Part shown: positions 55,021 through 63,079 of the stretch, piece after piece
Numbering within the stretch: the first letter of the stretch is position 1
Layout of the letters: each line of letters starts with the position of its first letter
NCBI GenBank assembly: GCA_041399085.1
Contig: JAWKTM010000006.1
Span: forward strand, 186,001-250,000
Origin: JAWKTM01 sp041399085
Lineage (GTDB): Bacteria > Planctomycetota > Planctomycetia > Pirellulales > Pirellulaceae
Direction of reading: 5' to 3'
Length of the DNA stretch: 64,000 bases
Program-made: the position numbers and the translations under genes
The notes under the pieces: model-generated
The model's database searches: none
What the model was told of the DNA's origin: nothing
The model's input: the letters and a program-made list of their open reading frames with translations, nothing else

Positions 55021-55844
55021 CGCTGGGTTCCTTGATCGGCAAGGGTTGCGTCGCCGGTCGATTCGAGCGCATCGCTGGCGTCGCGAAACGCCGGCGCGTA
55101 GCCGTTGAAGTTACGAAGCAACCGCACCAAATGAGCCGGCTCGGCACCCTGTTCGCGATAATGGTCGCAAAGGCTCGCGGGGTTTGGTTGCTGTTGAGGG
55201 CCGAAGCAACCGAAGCATTCGCGTTGGAATGCCGGGCAGATCGCACCGCAGCCAGCTTGTGTCAACGGACCGACGCAGGCGATCCCTTGAGCCACGGCCA
55301 CGCAAACCGTGCCGCGCCGTTTGCATTCCACGCACACACTGTATCCCGGCACGCGCGGCACGCGGCCGACGACTAGCGCCGTCACGAGCTCGACCAACTG
55401 CTGCTTGTTGATCGGACAGCCTCGCAGCTCGAAGTCAACCGGCACGTGATAACCGATCGGCGTGCTGGTGGCGAGCGTGCGGATGTAGTCGGGCCGGGCG
55501 TAAACTTGGGCGATGAACTCGTTCACGTCGGCCCAATTTCGCAACGCTTGAATCCCGCCGGCCGTGGCACACGCGCCGATCGTCACTAGAAACTTGCATT
55601 GACGACGAATCTCGCGAATCCGTTCCGCGTCGTGCGCGGTCGTGACCGAGCCTTCGACCAGCCCGACGTCGTAGGGGCCGTCGAGCGTTTGCGTGCGAGC
55701 TTCCAAAAAGTAGGCGATCTCGACACGGTCGGCGATCAGCAGCAGTTCGTCCTCGGCGTCCAACAACGACAGTTGACAGCCGTCGCACGAAGCAAACTTG
55801 AACACAGCCAACCGCGGCTTCGCTCGTTCAGAAGTCTTCGACAT
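55017..55844 (-). CDS. hydD: [NiFe] hydrogenase small (delta) subunit
   Basis: 275 residues with no signal peptide or Tat motif, so cytoplasmic. Cys20 and Cys23 (VFKFASCDGCQLSLLDAEDE) open the proximal cluster site, with GCPINKQQLVELVTALVVG and the Cys-rich segment CVECKRRGTVCVAVAQGIAC then CGAICPAFQRECFGCFGP for the other clusters. This is the NADH:quinone oxidoreductase 20-kDa-like fold used in group 3 hydrogenases. It relays electrons from the NiFe site to HydG/HydB. It overlaps the next upstream gene by 17 bases. Confidence 0.94.
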   Translation of the reverse strand: MSKTSERAKPRLAVFKFASCDGCQLSLLDAEDELLLIADRVEIAYFLEARTQTLDGPYDVGLVEGSVTTAHDAERIREIRRQCKFLVTIGACATAGGIQALRNWADVNEFIAQVYARPDYIRTLATSTPIGYHVPVDFELRGCPINKQQLVELVTALVVGRVPRVPGYSVCVECKRRGTVCVAVAQGIACVGPLTQAGCGAICPAFQRECFGCFGPQQQPNPASLCDHYREQGAEPAHLVRLLRNFNGYAPAFRDASDALESTGDATLADQGTQR

Positions 55845-56709
55845 CGAGGTAAGGCTCCATCTTCTCGTAGCTGAACACCGGCCCGTCCTTGCAGACGAAC
55901 GTCGGACCGAGTTGGCAATGGCCGCAGAAGCCGACGGCGCAGTTCATGTTGCGTTCCATCGACAGGTGGATTTGAGACGGACGTAGCTTTCGCGCAAGGC
56001 ATTCAAAGATCACGAACCGCATCATCACTTCGGGACCACACGTCAGGACGCGGGTTTTCGGCGCGTCGAGCCGCAGGTGATAAAACAGCATCGGCACGAC
56101 GCCGATTTGCCCGGTCCATTCTTCGTCGCCAAGGTCGACCGTCACACGGACATCGATGTCGGCGTCGCGCCACGCTTCGTATTGATCGGCATACAGCAGG
56201 TCCTTCGGCGTGCGACTGCCGTACAACAACCAGACATGGCCGTAACGATCGCGATGATTGATGACATGATGAATCACCGGCCGCAGCGGCGCGAGCCCGA
56301 CTCCGCCCGTGGCAATCACGAGATCGGAGCCTTCGCAAGCCGCGACGGGCCACGCGCTGCCGAACGGCCCGCGCACCAAGACTTGATCGCCCGGCCGTTT
56401 TCGAGCGAGTGCCTTCGTGACGTTGCCGACGACGCGGATTGTGTGAAGCAGTTGATCGGGACGCTCCGGGTCCGAGCTGATCGAGATTGCCGATTCGCCG
56501 ATGCCCGGCAAGTACAGCATGTTGAATTGGCCCGGAAGAAAACGAAATCGCTCGGCGACGGCCGGGTCGTCGAACGCCAGCTCGTAAGTCGCGATGCCGG
56601 GCACTTCCGGCCGGATGCTGACGATTCGCGCCGCATGCGTCGCCCACGGGTTGGTGCGATCCACGGTCGGCGCGACAATGCCCGAGGCCATGTCGGTGTG
56701 CTCCATCAT
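55828..56709 (-). CDS. hydG: Sulfhydrogenase gamma subunit: FAD/NAD(P)-binding oxidoreductase
   Basis: 293 residues. The FAD-binding barrel contains RFLPGQFNMLYLPGIGESAI and SISSDPERPDQL, the NAD(P) Rossmann half has LVIATGGVGLAPLRPVIHHV and YGSRTPKDLLYADQYEAWRD, and a C-terminal Cys cluster MNCAVGFCGHCQLGPTFVC binds a 2Fe-2S centre, as in dihydroorotate dehydrogenase electron-transfer and sulfhydrogenase gamma subunits. It exchanges electrons between the FeS chain and NAD(P)H. Two consecutive ATGs are available at 56704-56709; it overlaps hydB by four bases. Confidence 0.94.
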   Translation of the reverse strand: MMEHTDMASGIVAPTVDRTNPWATHAARIVSIRPEVPGIATYELAFDDPAVAERFRFLPGQFNMLYLPGIGESAISISSDPERPDQLLHTIRVVGNVTKALARKRPGDQVLVRGPFGSAWPVAACEGSDLVIATGGVGLAPLRPVIHHVINHRDRYGHVWLLYGSRTPKDLLYADQYEAWRDADIDVRVTVDLGDEEWTGQIGVVPMLFYHLRLDAPKTRVLTCGPEVMMRFVIFECLARKLRPSQIHLSMERNMNCAVGFCGHCQLGPTFVCKDGPVFSYEKMEPYLDVEDF

Positions 56710-57896
56710 TTCCGTGTCTCCCGAATGGCGGCCACTTCTTCAGTCAAGTCGATGCCGACCGGGCACCAGGTGATGCAGCGACCGCAGCCCACGCAGCCCG
56801 ACACGTCGTATTGGTCGATCCAAGACGCCAGTTTGTGCGTCAGCCATTGGCGATAGCGAGCGGCCGTCGATTGACGCACGACGCCAGAACTCATCGCCGA
56901 ATGTTCGCCCATGAAGCACGAAGCCCACGACCGTTCGCGACGCACGCTGTCGCCGGTCAACTCGGCCACTTCCGTGACGCTGCTGCAAAAACAGGTCGGG
57001 CAGACGAGCGTACAGTTGGCACAAGCCAAACATCGCTCGGCAACCTGATTCCAGCGTGGATGATCCAAGTTGCCCAGCAGCAGGTCATGAACGTCGTCGG
57101 TCGACATCGAACGAGGACGAGGGATTTCGCTCTCAACCGATGCTTTCTCCGAATCGATCGCGGCGGGGCGATCGCGCATCGCTTGTTCAAGCCGCCGGGA
57201 CTGTTCGCGAGCTTGTTCGAGCAACTCCGGTGAACAAGGCTGGGATGCATCGAGTCCCGCGACAACGGCCGCGCCGCGTTCGCTGCCGACTTCGATTACG
57301 AATACGTCGTCCAATTCCGTCAAAGCCAAATCGAAACCGGTGGTCGCTCGCGGACCGGTGTTCATCGAGTGGCAAAAGCAAGTGGCGGCAGCTCGGCGGC
57401 ATTGGACGGCGACCAACAGCAGTTGCTCGCGGCGAGCTTTGTACGCGGGATCGACATACTCGCCGTGAAGAAACACGCGATCTTGCACCGCGACCGCCTG
57501 CACATCGCAACTGCGAACGCCAAGGATCGCGGTCGGGCCGGCGGTCGGCGGCGAGTTGTTCACTTGCCAATCGCTGCTGGCCCCGTCGCGGCGAAACTCT
57601 TGAATCGTCTCGACCGGTGGAAACAGAAACTGCTTGACCGACTGCGGGCCGACCACGTAATCAAACCAACCGGCCGTGTCCGACGAATGCAGCCGATAAC
57701 GGCCGCCGTCCTGTTCGTCGATTAGACCCCGCGGGATCGAATCGGCCGATTCGACTTCGTCGAACACGATCGCTCCGTCGGTGGCTCGCGGACCGATCAC
57801 GCGATAACCCACCTCGCGCAATCGATCGACGAGCGCGGTGAGTTGCGACGTGGGGAGGCAGACGGGTTCGGTGGGCGAATCGGTGCGATCGGACAT
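56706..57896 (-). CDS. hydB: Sulfhydrogenase beta subunit: iron-sulfur protein
   Basis: 396 residues. The N-terminal domain (QSVKQFLFPPVETIQEF, AILGVRSCDVQAVAVQDRVF, AATCFCHSMNTGP) matches the HydB family. The C-terminal half has two ferredoxin-like cluster motifs: CLACANCTLVCPTCFC and CVGCGRCITWCPVGID. It carries electrons between HydD and HydG. It is the first structural gene, 70 bp after the regulator-like gene at 57967. Confidence 0.93.
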   Translation of the reverse strand: MSDRTDSPTEPVCLPTSQLTALVDRLREVGYRVIGPRATDGAIVFDEVESADSIPRGLIDEQDGGRYRLHSSDTAGWFDYVVGPQSVKQFLFPPVETIQEFRRDGASSDWQVNNSPPTAGPTAILGVRSCDVQAVAVQDRVFLHGEYVDPAYKARREQLLLVAVQCRRAAATCFCHSMNTGPRATTGFDLALTELDDVFVIEVGSERGAAVVAGLDASQPCSPELLEQAREQSRRLEQAMRDRPAAIDSEKASVESEIPRPRSMSTDDVHDLLLGNLDHPRWNQVAERCLACANCTLVCPTCFCSSVTEVAELTGDSVRRERSWASCFMGEHSAMSSGVVRQSTAARYRQWLTHKLASWIDQYDVSGCVGCGRCITWCPVGIDLTEEVAAIRETRK

Positions 57897-57966
57897 GGCG
57901 GGCGACTGTTCCTGGGAGAAAGGGAGAGCTCGCGACGGGAGGCGACGTCATTCGGTCGTTCGTCGG

Positions 57967-58461
57967 CTAACCTCCCATCGTCCGCGGATCGCCAACGGCC
58001 GGCATTTGCGAACCATAGACATCGACCAACTGGAGCCGCGTGGCACTCAGCCGTTTGGCCAATGCCAACGCGACTCGACGCATAAACTCGTAGCCAAGCT
58101 GCGGATTCCGCTCGCAAACTTCCAACAGTTTGGCGCCGTCAAATTCGATTGCTTTCACGGCACGCAGTGCGCGGGCCGTAGCGGTCAGCCGCCCTTGCTC
58201 CAGCACCGGCGACCACCCCAACAGCTCGCCGGCGCCGACCGTCAACACCCGCTTGCACCCAACCGCCGCGGCACAAATCTCCAACGCGACTTGGCCGTCG
58301 ACTACCAAGTAGAGCTGCGTGGCCGGGTCGCCTTGGCGAAAGATGATCGCTCCGTCGGGAAACACGCGGGCTTGGCCGATTCCAGCCAACGCGTCCAATA
58401 ATTCGTCGGGCAAGTCGCCAAGAAATCCGCTGTTGCGCAGTTGGCTTGCCAAACTGGTCAT
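57967..58461 (-). CDS. Cyclic-nucleotide-binding domain protein without DNA-binding domain
   Basis: About 164 residues from the ATG at 58459-58461. A Crp/Fnr-type beta roll is clear: LGDLPDELLDALAGIGQARV, FPDGAIIFRQGDPATQLYLV, VDGQVALEI and AGELLGWSPVLEQGRLTATA, followed by the long C-helix (FMRRVALALAKRLSATRLQL). The protein then stops, where Crp or Fnr would continue into a helix-turn-helix. It may sense a nucleotide or redox state and act on a protein. Its place directly upstream of hydB suggests a link with the hydrogenase; similar genes are seen next to group 3b operons in other bacteria (recall, not checked). Confidence 0.85.
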   Translation of the reverse strand: MTSLASQLRNSGFLGDLPDELLDALAGIGQARVFPDGAIIFRQGDPATQLYLVVDGQVALEICAAAVGCKRVLTVGAGELLGWSPVLEQGRLTATARALRAVKAIEFDGAKLLEVCERNPQLGYEFMRRVALALAKRLSATRLQLVDVYGSQMPAVGDPRTMGG

Positions 58462-58962
58462 GATCGACGTCCCTGTGTAGCCGAAGGAGAGAGGGAGCTT
58501 CCGAGCCTGTGACTCGGCATCTTGGAAATCGGAAGTCACGAGTCGGAATTCTGATTCAACCGCGCCAAACCGGTTCGGATTGATTCCAGGAAGACCGACG
58601 CATTAGCAACGTTCGTACCGGCCGGGGCGAACTGTCATGAATGCGTCGAAAGCCGCGATTCATCGCGAGATTGTGGGCGATCCGTGCCAACCGGTTCAAC
58701 GGCAATTCCCGCATAAAGTGCAAATACGCCCACCGGCATGGCGGTTACGCACACCCAAAAGCCGCACAATCGGTCCCTCTCCGATGAATCCAACTCCGTT
58801 CTGCTTGACGTTGCCCCCACGCAACGTAGGGTTCTGTGCTTGGAACTACGCGAACGTGGAGACAATGCATCTGGGGCAACCGGATACTGGCAAGCGACCT
58901 TCAACGGCCTGCCAGGGACACCCAAACCGCGAACTTGTCGATTGAGGAGACGGACCACCGTC
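58462..58962. other. Divergent intergenic gap, no gene recognised
   Basis: A 501 bp gap between the divergent cyclic-nucleotide-binding gene and the AAA ATPase gene. A leftward open frame (58635-59201) and the in-frame extension of the ATPase upstream to 58738 are arginine- and serine-rich and carry no motif. Promoters for both flanking transcripts should lie here, including that of the hydrogenase operon. Confidence 0.5.
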
Positions 58963-60768
58963 ATGAGCAAGCGATCCCTTCCCGATGTTCGATCGTTTCT
59001 GTTTCCCGGTCGAGACAATGGCAATGGAGGCGACCGCCGTCCGACGGTGGAACCGAATCGTCGCGGGGATAAGTCAACCGCCGATCCCCGCGCCGAGCAA
59101 GGAAACGCACCTGCCTCGCGCGGACCGAATACGGCCGGAAATGGCTCGGCCGGAGCTAACGTCCCCGAGGCGTCGAACTCTCCCGCCTCGACCAGCACCA
59201 ACGCAGCTCAACCAAACGAAGAGAAATTGAATCAGTTGCTGGCCCGAATCAACAGCCTGTCCAGCAATCCGGCCAAAGGTGAAGCGCCGGCAGGAATCAT
59301 GGCGAGCGGCTCGTCGGCAGTTTCGCCGTCAGCAACTCCAACGGGCAATCGACAAGCGATCAACGCGGCCCAGACTCAGCAACCGTCCGGCAACGCGCAG
59401 GCTCTGTCGGAGCCGGCCAAGCCCTCGGCGACCGGCGGAGTTCACTCATCCTCGAATCCAGCAACCTCGGCCGCTGCCATTCCAACCGCCGAAGAATGGG
59501 CGGAGACGACATTCGTGCCCCGCGAACCGCAGTCGTTTGCCGAAGCCGGATTGACGGAAAGCGCTGTCGAGGAACTGCTAGTCAAATTCCTCATGGCCCG
59601 TGGCGACGCCTCGGGGCGCGACGCGGCAATGCAAGTCAAGCTGCCGTTCGCCTTGATCAACGATTTGCTGCAGCGCATGAAGCGGGAACAGTTGGTCTAT
59701 TTCCGCGGCGCCAGCGAGATGAACGACTATGTCTATCAATTGACGGAGTTCGGCCGCGAACGAGCCAAACGGTTGATCGACCACTGTACCTATTTCGGCG
59801 CGGCGCCGGTTCCGCTGAACCAATACATCGCCAGCGTCAAAGCTCAGACGATTCAGAACCAACATCCGACGCGCGAGGATCTGGAGTTTGCATTCTCCGA
59901 TCTGCTAATCAATACGCACATGTTCGATCGCTTGGGACCGGCGATCAACTCGGGACGCGGCTTGTTCCTCTACGGATTTCCTGGCAATGGCAAGACCAGC
60001 ATTGCCGAACGTGTGACCGCGGCCTTCGGCAAGTACATCTGGATTCCGCGTGCGATCTCGCTGGACGGCCATGTGATGCGGTTGTTCGACCCGATGAATC
60101 ACGTCGAAGCGCCGTTGGAAAGCGGCGGCGGTCTGATCGATCAATACAAGGTCGACAAGCGTTGGATTCGCGTGAATCGGCCGACGATCGTGGCTGGCGG
60201 TGAATTGACGATGGAGAACCTGGAAGTCACCTACAACGCCGTCACGGGAATTAGCGAAGCGCCGCTGCAACTCAAAAGCAATTGTGGCACGCTCGTGATC
60301 GACGACTTTGGCCGCCAACGGATGCGAACCGACGAGTTGCTAAACCGCTGGATCGTGCCGTTGGAAAAGCGTTACGACTTTTTGAACATGAGCAACGGCA
60401 AGAAGATTCAAGTGCCGTTCGATCAGTTGATTGTCTTCTCGACCAATTTGGAACCGAAGGATTTGGTCGACGACGCGTTTCTTCGCCGCATTCCCTACAA
60501 GATTGAAGTGCCAAACCCGACGGAACCGGAGTTCCGCGAGCTGTTCAAGATTATGTGTACCGTGCTGTCGATCGCTCACGACGAGCAGGCGATCACCTAC
60601 TTGATCGAGACACATTACAAGCCCGTGGAGCGGCCGTTTCGTTGTTGCCAACCACGCGACCTATTGTTGCAAGTCCGCAACTTCTGCAAGTACAAGAAGC
60701 TGAAGGTCGAATTGAAGCCCGAGTATTTCGACTACGCTGTCGAAAACTACTTCGCCGTCATGGGTTGA
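58963..60768 (+). CDS. AAA family ATPase with winged-helix-like region
   Basis: About 601 residues from the ATG at 58963, preceded by GAGGAGA at 14 bases; the frame is open upstream but not protein-like. Residues 1-180 are low complexity (Pro/Asn/Ala-rich). Residues about 190-290 contain a helical, winged-helix-like module (EELLVKFLMARGDASGRDAA, YVYQLTEFGRERAKRLIDHC). The AAA core has Walker A GFPGNGKTSIAERV (about 335), Walker B GTLVIDDFGRQ (about 442), a sensor-1-like IVFSTNLEPKDLVDDAFLRR and an arginine-bearing RRIPYKIEVPNPTEPEF. It may remodel proteins, but no partner is visible nearby. It is a family found in planctomycetes with unclear function. Confidence 0.85.
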   Translation: MSKRSLPDVRSFLFPGRDNGNGGDRRPTVEPNRRGDKSTADPRAEQGNAPASRGPNTAGNGSAGANVPEASNSPASTSTNAAQPNEEKLNQLLARINSLSSNPAKGEAPAGIMASGSSAVSPSATPTGNRQAINAAQTQQPSGNAQALSEPAKPSATGGVHSSSNPATSAAAIPTAEEWAETTFVPREPQSFAEAGLTESAVEELLVKFLMARGDASGRDAAMQVKLPFALINDLLQRMKREQLVYFRGASEMNDYVYQLTEFGRERAKRLIDHCTYFGAAPVPLNQYIASVKAQTIQNQHPTREDLEFAFSDLLINTHMFDRLGPAINSGRGLFLYGFPGNGKTSIAERVTAAFGKYIWIPRAISLDGHVMRLFDPMNHVEAPLESGGGLIDQYKVDKRWIRVNRPTIVAGGELTMENLEVTYNAVTGISEAPLQLKSNCGTLVIDDFGRQRMRTDELLNRWIVPLEKRYDFLNMSNGKKIQVPFDQLIVFSTNLEPKDLVDDAFLRRIPYKIEVPNPTEPEFRELFKIMCTVLSIAHDEQAITYLIETHYKPVERPFRCCQPRDLLLQVRNFCKYKKLKVELKPEYFDYAVENYFAVMG

Positions 60769-60928
60769 TCCCAAGTGAATGCCAGCCCCATTGGAAGTTA
60801 AACTTCCGCTGGTATTCGCGTTCGTCGTTCAACCGCGTGGGCATCGCCCCGCACGCTTATTGGACGAGGCCTCCGTCGACGCTCCCAAGCCCGACGCTTC
60901 CGAACCAATTATGTTCATGCGATTAGGC

Positions 60929-61024
60929 GATCGGCAGCGAAATTCGTACCTACCGATGCTGGCAGCATCGGCCACGTGGTGGACGCTGCCAGCGTCCCAA
61001 TGGGTACATTCTCATCTGCCGCTC
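60929..61024. repeat. MITE-like or BIME-like palindromic element, copy 2
   Basis: 96 bp with GATCGGCAG (60929-60937) and CTGCCGCTC (61016-61024) as near-perfect inverted ends. Hairpins are CCGATGCT-GGC-AGCATCGG at 60953-60971 and GGACGCT-GCC-AGCGTCC at 60981-60997, with the palindrome CCACGTGG at 60972-60979 between them. It is the reverse complement of the core of the element at 9069-9197, minus its duplications. It lies in the gap between the AAA ATPase and folD. Confidence 0.82.
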
Positions 61025-61073
61025 GCCTTCGGGGGCGCTACGAGCCGAGACGCCGCATTCCACAATCGAAGCA

Positions 61074-61955
61074 CTAGCGAGTGCATTGCGTGCGGGCGGC
61101 GGCCAATGTGTTGTATAGCAACATCGTCACCGTCAAAGGACCGACGCCGCCTGGCACGGGTGTGATCGCGCCGGCAACTTCCCGCGCACTCGCGAAGTCG
61201 ACGTCGCCGCACAAGCCGTCGTCGGTGCGGTTGATTCCCACGTCGATAACCGCCGCGCCGGGCCGAATCATTTCGCCGGTGATAAAACGCGGTTTGCCGA
61301 TCGCCGCGATCAGAACTTCCGCCTGCCGGGTCCAAGCTGCTAAATCGGGCGTGCGGCTGTGGCAAACCGTGACCGTGGCGTTCGCCGCCTCGGGGCCACA
61401 AGTGGAATCGCGCTGAGCCAACATCATCGCCAGCGGCTTGCCCACGATATCGCTGCGTCCGACAACGACCACATGTTTGCCGGCCACTTCGATTCCGCCG
61501 CGATGCAGGATTTGCACGACTCCGTGCGGAGTACATGGCAGATACCGTGGTCGTCCCTGCGAGACCAAGCCCACATTCTCGGGATGAAACGCGTCGACGT
61601 CCTTCAACGGATGCACGGCGTCCAGCACTCGCGACTCGCGAATGTGTTTCGGCAGCGGCAATTGGATCAAGATTCCGTGGACCGCGTCGTCCTTGTTCAG
61701 CCGATGGATCAGGGCCAACAGTTCGTCTTCGCTGGTCTCCGCCGGCAGCCGATGCAACTGGCTTTCCATGCCGACTTGCTCGCACCCGCGGCGCTTGCTG
61801 CGAACATAAACGTCGCTGGCCGGATCTTCGCCGACCAAGACAGCCGCCAAGCACGGCACAACGCCGTTGTTTTGAATGAACTCCGCCACTTCCTCCGTCA
61901 GCTCCAAGCGAATATCGGCGGCGATTTGCTTTCCATCAAGAATGGTTGCGGTCAA
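61074..61955 (-). CDS. folD: Bifunctional methylenetetrahydrofolate dehydrogenase/cyclohydrolase FolD
   Basis: 293 residues from a TTG at 61953-61955, supported by GGAAGG (reverse strand, 61963-61968). Tyr50 and Lys54 in DVYVRSKRRGCEQVGM match the catalytic pair of E. coli FolD. Other motifs are HGILIQLPLPKHIRESRVLD, VVVVGRSDIVGKPLAMMLAQ and PVPGGVGPLTVTMLLYNTL. It interconverts 5,10-methylene-, 5,10-methenyl- and 10-formyl-tetrahydrofolate. The length and motif order are normal. Confidence 0.96.
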   Translation of the reverse strand: MTATILDGKQIAADIRLELTEEVAEFIQNNGVVPCLAAVLVGEDPASDVYVRSKRRGCEQVGMESQLHRLPAETSEDELLALIHRLNKDDAVHGILIQLPLPKHIRESRVLDAVHPLKDVDAFHPENVGLVSQGRPRYLPCTPHGVVQILHRGGIEVAGKHVVVVGRSDIVGKPLAMMLAQRDSTCGPEAANATVTVCHSRTPDLAAWTRQAEVLIAAIGKPRFITGEMIRPGAAVIDVGINRTDDGLCGDVDFASAREVAGAITPVPGGVGPLTVTMLLYNTLAAARTQCTR

Positions 61956-61999
61956 CGTGGAACCTTCCCTTCATGGGATTGGGGGCGGGATGCGACGGA

Positions 62000-62416
62000 C
62001 TAGCCGCCACCGGAGAGCACTTCCTCAAGCACATCTTCGGCGACATAAATCGGCAGATGCGGATCGCAGGTCACGGCGACGGCTATCGCGTCGGAAGGAC
62101 GCGAATCAATTTCGACAATCTCGCCGTCCTTCTTCACACGCAGTTTGGCGAAGTAGGTATGCTCGCGCAAATCGCTGATGATGACACTGTCCAACTCGGC
62201 GCCCAGCTCCTCGACCACGCTGACCAACAGATCGTGAGTTAGCGGTCGCGGCGGCGGTTGCAGCTTTTTTCGCACGCGGCGGTCGATGCTGGTCGCTTCG
62301 AAGATGCCGATCAAAATCGGAAATTGGCGATCGCCGTCGACTTCCTTCAGGTAGATAACTTGCTGTTCATTGATCTCGCTGATGATGATCCGGGACAATT
62401 GCATTTGGACCGGCAT
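62000..62416 (-). CDS. Bifunctional nuclease (BFN / DUF151) family protein
   Basis: 138 residues from the ATG at 62414-62416, with AAAGGACG upstream. The family pattern is complete: LKEVDGDRQFPILIGIFEAT, THDLLVSVVEELGAELDSVI, FAKLRVKKDGEIVEIDSRPS, then DAIAVAVTCDPHLPIYVAED. Members of DUF151 have reported DNase and RNase activity in a few organisms. It has 44 bases to the folD start on the same strand and may be co-expressed. Confidence 0.93.
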   Translation of the reverse strand: MPVQMQLSRIIISEINEQQVIYLKEVDGDRQFPILIGIFEATSIDRRVRKKLQPPPRPLTHDLLVSVVEELGAELDSVIISDLREHTYFAKLRVKKDGEIVEIDSRPSDAIAVAVTCDPHLPIYVAEDVLEEVLSGGG

Positions 62417-62524
62417 ATCGCGTCCTTTGATTGACTTGTTGAGACGAGGGCCGCTCGTGGCGAGCGACTGACTCGATTATAGCGCTGCCGCAAACGAATT
62501 CGCCAGCGGCGGGGGCAACGTCGC

Positions 62525-63076
62525 TCAATCAAAGAATCCGGCCGCGGCAACCGAGAAATCGCCAAAGAACCGCGACAGGGAAAACTCGTCATCCTCCCCT
62601 AAGCAATCCACTGCGCTGTCCGCGTGGAAAACGTGGATCGTCCGCTCGCGCGGGTTCAACACGCACACGACTTCGACGCCGGCCTTCAGATACTCGCCCG
62701 TTTTCTCCAGCAAATCGCCCCAGCGGTCGTGTTGCGACAGCACCTCGAACACGACTTCCGGCACGACCGACAAGTAGCCCTCAGGCATCGGCCCACGCGG
62801 CACTCGCGCAAAGCTGTAGAAGGAAACGTCCGGCCCCCGCACCGTGTCGGGATCTCGCGACGTAATGAGTCCACTGTCGTTGGAAATAATCCGACCCCGG
62901 CCAGCTTCGCGAAGCGACCTCCGCAACAGTTCGACAATCGTGGCACAGACTTCGCCATGACGGGGCGTCGGCACGTTCATCTCGACGATTCTCCCTCGCA
63001 CCAATTCGCGCGGCACGCCATCGTCCGGCAACCCGGCGAACTCCTCCAGCGTCAGCGGCGTTTCGACCGTCGCCAT
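62525..63076 (-). CDS. Uma2 family endonuclease
   Basis: 183 residues. Typical Uma2 (DUF820) elements are MATVETPLTLEEFAGLPDDG, RELVRGRIVEMNVPTPRHGE, the Asp-containing VRGPDVSFYSFARVP, the strand VVPEVVFEVLSQHDRWGDLL and EYLKAGVEVVCVLNPRERTI. Together these supply a PD-(D/E)XK-like site (Asp, Glu, then Lys/Gln-like position). The biological role of the family is mostly unknown; it is very common in cyanobacteria and planctomycetes. The start lies three bases before the preceding propeller gene's stop on the same strand, so co-transcription is likely. Confidence 0.92.
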   Translation of the reverse strand: MATVETPLTLEEFAGLPDDGVPRELVRGRIVEMNVPTPRHGEVCATIVELLRRSLREAGRGRIISNDSGLITSRDPDTVRGPDVSFYSFARVPRGPMPEGYLSVVPEVVFEVLSQHDRWGDLLEKTGEYLKAGVEVVCVLNPRERTIHVFHADSAVDCLGEDDEFSLSRFFGDFSVAAAGFFD

Positions 63077-63079
63077 CGT

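Noticed and set aside
58738..58962. 75 extra residues at the start of the AAA ATPase
   Set aside because: The segment is Arg/Ser-rich without motif; the ATG at 58963 has GAGGAGA upstream and begins a plausible N-terminus.
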